From positions 29,631-93,630 of the forward strand of contig DALYJJ010000002.1 of assembly GCA_031969915.1 (NCBI GenBank): DNA of 64,000 nucleotides. The letters run 5' to 3'. The DNA comes from DALYJJ01 sp031969915 (GTDB lineage: Bacteria > Acidobacteriota > Terriglobia > Bryobacterales > Bryobacteraceae). Positions 60,344 to 64,000 of this stretch are shown here, piece after piece. Every line of letters begins with the position of its first letter. Positions within the stretch are counted from its first letter, which is position 1. The position numbers were made by a program, and so were the translations under genes. Under the pieces are notes generated by a model. That model was not told where the DNA came from and made no database searches. It saw only the letters and a program-made list of their open reading frames with translations.

Positions 60344-61902
60344 TGAGTCTGGTCGACATCATGAAGTTGCCTACGGCCGAGAACTCGGCCATCCGCCTGC
60401 ACGAAAGCGATAACGTCGCGGTGGCGCGGGTTCCGCTGCAGGCGGGTCAGTCGCTGCGCATCGGCGGGCGCGAAGTGGCGGTTCTCGATCCGGTGCCCGC
60501 GGGCCACAAAGTGGCGATTGCGGAGATCCCTGCCGGCGCGCGCATTTACCGGTATGGGCAGGTGATCGGCCGCACGCGGATCAAGGTCGATATCGGACGG
60601 CACGTGCACACGCACAACGTCGCCTTCGAGGACCTGCAGCAGGAGTACGAGTATCCGGAGCGCGAGATCCCCTTTCCGCCGGCGCCGCGCGAGATGCCGG
60701 TGTTCCTTGGATACCCGCGCGAGGACGGACGCGTGGGCACGCGGAATTACATCGCCGTGGTGGCGGCCAGCAACTGCGCCGCGCACACCGCGGAACTCAT
60801 CGCGCATAGTTTCGAAGGCGAAGCGTTGCCGGAGAACGTGGATGGCGTGGTGGCCTTTCCGCATGGCGAAGGATGCGCGCACACCATCGGTCCGGACACC
60901 CTGCAGTTGCAGCGCACGCTCGCCGGCGTGCTTCACCACCCGAACGTGTCGAGCGCGGTGATTCTCGGCCTCGGCTGCGAAGTCAACCAGATCGATCATT
61001 ATCTGGGTGCGGGAGCGCGCGAGGCGGGCCTGGTGCCCAAGGGCGACCGCCTCACCGGCATGACTTTGCAGAACACCGGCGGCACGCGCGGCACCGTGGA
61101 GGCGGCGCGCAAGGAGATCCGGAGGATGATCGAACGGGCGGCGGCGGAGAAGCGCGTCGAAACGCCGGCCTCCAAAATCGTTCTGGGCTTGAACTGCGGA
61201 GGCTCCGATTCGTTCTCCGGGATCACCGCCAATCCCGCGCTGGGCGTGTGTTCCGACCTGCTCGCCGCCGCCGGGGCCTCGGCGGTGCTCGCGGAAACAC
61301 CGGAGTGCTTCGGCGCCGAGCACCTGCTCGTGCGGCGCGCGCGCAACCGCGCCGTGGCGGAGAAGTTCATCGGCTTCATCCTGAGCTACAAGGCGTACCT
61401 GCGCCAGTTCGGCGCGAGCAGCTTTGACGACAACCCGTCGCCGGGCAACAAGGAAGGCGGGCTGACGAACATTCTCGAAAAATCGCTCGGCGCGGCCGCC
61501 AAGGCGGGCACCTCGCCCATGACCGCGGCCGTGGACTACGCCGAGCGCATCGACACGCCGGGCTTCGTCTTCATGAACACGCCGGGCTACGACCCGGTGT
61601 CGCTGACCGGCCTCGCGGCCGGAGGCGCGAACCTGATCGCGTTCACTACCGGGCGGGGAAGCGCGATCGGCTTTCCGAGCATCCCGGTGATCAAGATCTC
61701 CACCAACAGCAACACCTATCGGCGCATGCCGGACAACATGGACCTGAACGCGGGCCGCATCGCCGACGGCGAAGCGGCGGTGGAGGCCGTGGGCCGGGAG
61801 ATTTTCGACCTGGTGCTGCGCGTGGCGTCCGGCGAACGGACGTGCAGCGAGCGGCTAGGGCACAAGGAGTTCGTCCCCTGGAGGATCGGCCCCGTTCTGT
61901 AA
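60343..61902 (+). CDS. UxaA-family altronate/galactarate-type dehydratase
   Basis: A 519-residue protein from ATG 60343. Residues ~10-95 form an SAF domain ('SAIRLHESDNVAVARVPLQAGQSL', 'HTHNVAFEDL'). Residues ~105-519 form the UxaA catalytic domain: 'FLGYPREDGRVGTRNYIAVVAASNCAAHTAELIA', 'GEGCAHTIG', 'VILGLGCEVNQID', 'KIVLGLNCGGSDSFSGITANPALG', 'NPSPGNKEGGLTNILEKSLGA' and 'TTGRGSAIGFPSIPVIKISTNSNTYRRMPDNMDLNAG'. It dehydrates a sugar acid such as altronate, linking to pectin or glucuronate use. The exact substrate is not decided by sequence. Confidence 0.9.
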   Translation: MSLVDIMKLPTAENSAIRLHESDNVAVARVPLQAGQSLRIGGREVAVLDPVPAGHKVAIAEIPAGARIYRYGQVIGRTRIKVDIGRHVHTHNVAFEDLQQEYEYPEREIPFPPAPREMPVFLGYPREDGRVGTRNYIAVVAASNCAAHTAELIAHSFEGEALPENVDGVVAFPHGEGCAHTIGPDTLQLQRTLAGVLHHPNVSSAVILGLGCEVNQIDHYLGAGAREAGLVPKGDRLTGMTLQNTGGTRGTVEAARKEIRRMIERAAAEKRVETPASKIVLGLNCGGSDSFSGITANPALGVCSDLLAAAGASAVLAETPECFGAEHLLVRRARNRAVAEKFIGFILSYKAYLRQFGASSFDDNPSPGNKEGGLTNILEKSLGAAAKAGTSPMTAAVDYAERIDTPGFVFMNTPGYDPVSLTGLAAGGANLIAFTTGRGSAIGFPSIPVIKISTNSNTYRRMPDNMDLNAGRIADGEAAVEAVGREIFDLVLRVASGERTCSERLGHKEFVPWRIGPVL

Positions 61903-61931
61903 GCCCCCGGTCCGGGCCGTACAATATGGGA

Positions 61932-62930
61932 ATGCGAGCACGTCCGTTTCCGCTGACCGCGCTGGTCTGTCTGGGATTAGCCCACCTGCCGATGGCCGCG
62001 CAAACCGCCCCCAAGGCGGCGCCCGCGAAAGGCGCTCCGGCCAAGCCGGCCGCTGCGAAATCCCCTGCCGCGTCCGCGAAAAGCGCGCTCGACAAAGCCA
62101 CCTTCGAAAGCTACGTCCGGCATCTGTTTCTCTGGGGCGCTCAGATCAACGTGAAGGTGGACGACGCCGTCCCCTCGCAGACCCTGCCCGGTTTCATGGA
62201 AGTGACCGCGACCGCCTCCGCCGGGGCGGCGCAGCAGCAGGAGATGTTTTACGTCACCAAGGACGGCAAGACCATCCTGCGCGCCATGGTGTACGACGTC
62301 GCGAGCAGCCCCTTCCGGAACGACCTGGCGAAGCTGAAGACCGATTTTCAGCCCAGCTTTGGGACGCCCGGCGCGCCGGTCGTGATCGCGGTGTTCAGCG
62401 ATTTCCAGTGCGGCTACTGTAAAGAAGAAGCGAAGGTCTTGCGGGAGAATGTCATCAAGGCGTTCCCCAAGGAAGTCCGCGTCTACTTCAAGGATTTCCC
62501 GATCGATCAGATCCATCCCTGGGCGCGCGCCGCCTCCATCGCGGGGCGCTGCGTGTTCCGCCAGGCGCCGGCCGCGTTCTGGGACTACCACGATTGGATC
62601 TTCGAAAACCAGGCGCAGGTGACGCCTGAGAACCTGCGCCAGAAGATGTTCGATTGGGCGAAGACGAAGAACCTCGACACGCTGATGCTCGGCCAGTGCT
62701 TCGACAACCGGACCACCGAGGGCGACATCAACAAGAACATCGAAGAGGCGCGTTCGCTCAAGGTGGATTCGACGCCCACGCTGTTCATCAACGGCCGTAA
62801 GATCCCGGGGTCTCTGCCTTGGCCGAATCTAAAGCAGGTGATCGAGTTTGAGCTCGACCACTACAAGAAGACCGGCGAGGGCGGCGAGAAGTGCTGCGAA
62901 GTGAAACTGCCGACTCCGTTCAACCAGTAG
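61932..62930 (+). CDS. DsbA-like thioredoxin-fold protein
   Basis: A 332-residue protein; starts at 61926 (MGMRARP) and 61932 are both possible and differ by two residues. Signal peptide with an Ala/Pro/Lys-rich linker (~25-55). Residues ~145-320 are the DsbA-type fold: 'PVVIAVFSDFQCGYCKEEAKVLRENVIKAFPKEVRVYFKDFPI' with Cys160 and Cys163, an inserted helical part, and 'VDSTPTLFINGRKIPGSLPWPNLKQVIEFEL' (cis-Pro Thr-Pro). Likely a periplasmic thiol oxidoreductase, perhaps with SAP/NlpE-like redox partners. It ends with a further CC pair (GEKCCEVKL). Confidence 0.85.
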   Translation: MRARPFPLTALVCLGLAHLPMAAQTAPKAAPAKGAPAKPAAAKSPAASAKSALDKATFESYVRHLFLWGAQINVKVDDAVPSQTLPGFMEVTATASAGAAQQQEMFYVTKDGKTILRAMVYDVASSPFRNDLAKLKTDFQPSFGTPGAPVVIAVFSDFQCGYCKEEAKVLRENVIKAFPKEVRVYFKDFPIDQIHPWARAASIAGRCVFRQAPAAFWDYHDWIFENQAQVTPENLRQKMFDWAKTKNLDTLMLGQCFDNRTTEGDINKNIEEARSLKVDSTPTLFINGRKIPGSLPWPNLKQVIEFELDHYKKTGEGGEKCCEVKLPTPFNQ

Positions 62931-62964
62931 GCGGCGCGGATTCGATGAAATCAGGGGTAGACGT

Positions 62965-64000
62965 TTGAAACAGCATCGGGTGTCGATCTTTTGCGGGGCC
63001 TTGGCCCTGGGCCTTTTCGCAGCCGCTGCCACGGCCGCGGCGACCGGCGGCGCGGATGCGCGGCGGTACCTGGACCACGTGAAGTTCCTCGCGTCGGACA
63101 AACTCGCCGGGCGTGGCACGGGCACGCCTGGGCTCGAGAAGGCAGCGGCCTACATTGCCAAACAGTTCAAGCAACTGGGACTGGAGCCCGCGGGCATCAA
63201 GGGCTACTATCAGCCCTTCCCGGTGACCACCAACGCCAAGCTGGGCGCGAAGAACCGCCTGGAAGCGAACGAGAACGGCGCCCGCCGCGAACTCAAGTTC
63301 AAGGACGAGTTCCAGCCGTTCAACTTCTCGGCGAGCGCCGGCGCAGAGGGCGAGGTGGTCTTCGCCGGGTACGGCATCACGGCGCGAGAGTACAACTACG
63401 ACGACTACGCGGGCGTGGACGTGAAGGGCAAGATCGTCCTGGTGCTGCGCCACGAGCCGCAGGAGTTCGACGAGAAGAGCGTTTTCGCAGGGAAGCTCTA
63501 CACGCAGCACGCACAGTTTGAGAGCAAGGCCGCCAACGCGAAGATGCACGGCGCCAAGGCGGTGATCTTCGTGAATGACCTCGCCTCGCATCCGGGCGAC
63601 ACGGACGCCGTGGACAAGTTTCCGCGCACCGTGGGCCCGGCCAACGCGGGGATTCCCTTCGTGCAGGTTACCGCCGCCGTGGCGGAACAGTGGCTGGCCT
63701 TGGGCGGCAAGAACATCAAAGATGTCATCGCCGCGATCGACAAGGATCTGAAGCCGCAGTCCGCGGCTTTGCCCTCAACCCTCACCGTCGCGATCAACGC
63801 CGACGTGGAGCGCGAGGTGAAGACGGTTCACAACATCGTGGGCTACTTGCCGGGAAAGACGAACGAGTACCTGGTGCTGGGAGCGCACTACGATCATTTG
63901 GGCCTCGGTGAACAGTTTTCGATGGCGCCGTCGATGGCGGGAACGCCGCACCTGGGTGCGGACGACAACGCTTCGGGCACGGCAGGTATTCTGGAGCTGG
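62965..64000 (+). CDS. M28-family metallopeptidase with PA domain (truncated by the window end)
   Basis: A protein of at least 345 residues; its C-terminus lies beyond the window. The TTG start at 62965 is chosen because AGGGG lies 7 nt upstream and it gives a signal peptide (LKQHRVSIFCGALALGLFAAAATAAA). 'YLASDKLAGRGTGTPGLEKAAAYIAKQFKQLGL' is the M28 N-terminal motif. A PA insert follows ('VVFAGYGITAREYNYDDYAGVDVKGKIVLVLRHEP'), and then the metallopeptidase begins with 'VLGAHYDHLGLG' (His, Asp) and 'GADDNASGTAGILEL' (Asp). A periplasmic aminopeptidase is expected. Confidence 0.86.
   Translation, partial: MKQHRVSIFCGALALGLFAAAATAAATGGADARRYLDHVKFLASDKLAGRGTGTPGLEKAAAYIAKQFKQLGLEPAGIKGYYQPFPVTTNAKLGAKNRLEANENGARRELKFKDEFQPFNFSASAGAEGEVVFAGYGITAREYNYDDYAGVDVKGKIVLVLRHEPQEFDEKSVFAGKLYTQHAQFESKAANAKMHGAKAVIFVNDLASHPGDTDAVDKFPRTVGPANAGIPFVQVTAAVAEQWLALGGKNIKDVIAAIDKDLKPQSAALPSTLTVAINADVEREVKTVHNIVGYLPGKTNEYLVLGAHYDHLGLGEQFSMAPSMAGTPHLGADDNASGTAGILEL

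Overview
The window is about 64 kb of GC-rich bacterial chromosome with densely packed genes on both strands. Many neighbouring genes share stop/start bases or overlap at their 3' ends. The gene content points to Acidobacteriota, probably the Bryobacterales/Solibacter branch: two ~1,100-residue TonB-dependent receptors with an N-terminal carboxypeptidase-regulatory-like fold, many twin-arginine or signal-peptide hydrolases, DinB-fold proteins, S9 peptidases, a YfhO-like protein, and a secreted TPR-thioredoxin protein. This placement comes from recognising protein families by eye, without a search. There are no rRNA genes, CRISPR arrays, intact insertion sequences or integrases.

Layout. 0-9.8 kb holds a lactonase-like propeller, a YjbQ protein, two HD-domain hydrolases flanking a tRNA-Sec, a CBM9-like protein, an S41 protease, an NHL propeller and a GH39-like glycosidase. 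9.8-16.1 kb is a minus-strand run: NAD synthetase, propeller-phosphoesterase, GH57. 16-21.4 kb has DinB proteins, an AGE-family epimerase and an S9 peptidase carrying a C-terminal formylglycine-generating-enzyme-like domain. 21.4-26.5 kb is the most unusual block. A 93-residue VgrG-tail-like protein is start/stop-coupled to that peptidase. Converging on it is a tight three-gene operon: a LysM protein, an OmpA/peptidoglycan-binding protein and a 773-residue protein with a long hydrophobic Ala-rich segment. It looks like a cargo cassette of a contractile injection system without the injection machinery. 26.6-30 kb is the first TonB receptor with its terminator.

30.2-33.3 kb is mosaic. A BsuPI-like secreted protein runs antisense into the 3' half of a broken tRNA-Leu. 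Next come a tRNA-Leu(UAA) gene interrupted by a 233-nt group I intron, a HigB/HigA-type toxin-antitoxin pair and a PEP-CTERM protein of more AT-rich composition. This looks like a tRNA-associated insertion site. 33.3-35.5 kb is a betaine/choline-type ABC importer. 35.6-46.3 kb contains a hypothetical protein, a sulfatase, the second TonB receptor, an FkbM methyltransferase, a VWA protein, an AlkA-like glycosylase and a YfhO-like membrane protein. 46.3-53.8 kb contains a PYROXD2-like oxidoreductase with a His-rich Ni/Co exporter, a YkgJ protein, tRNA-Arg, an alpha/beta hydrolase, a queuosine-precursor-type transporter, an APC permease and ThiE. 53.8-64 kb contains IolB, a thioredoxin-TPR protein, an O-methyltransferase, a lipoprotein, a GT39 enzyme, a HIT protein, a UxaA dehydratase, a DsbA-like protein and the start of an M28 peptidase cut by the window edge.

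Together the genes describe an aerobic, polysaccharide- and peptide-scavenging soil-type heterotroph. Outer-membrane receptors, secreted glycosidases, a sulfatase and peptidases sit beside sugar-acid catabolism (IolB, UxaA). The features that most deserve follow-up are the intron-bearing tRNA-Leu, the tRNA-Sec, the orphan injection-cargo cassette and the peptidase-FGE fusion.
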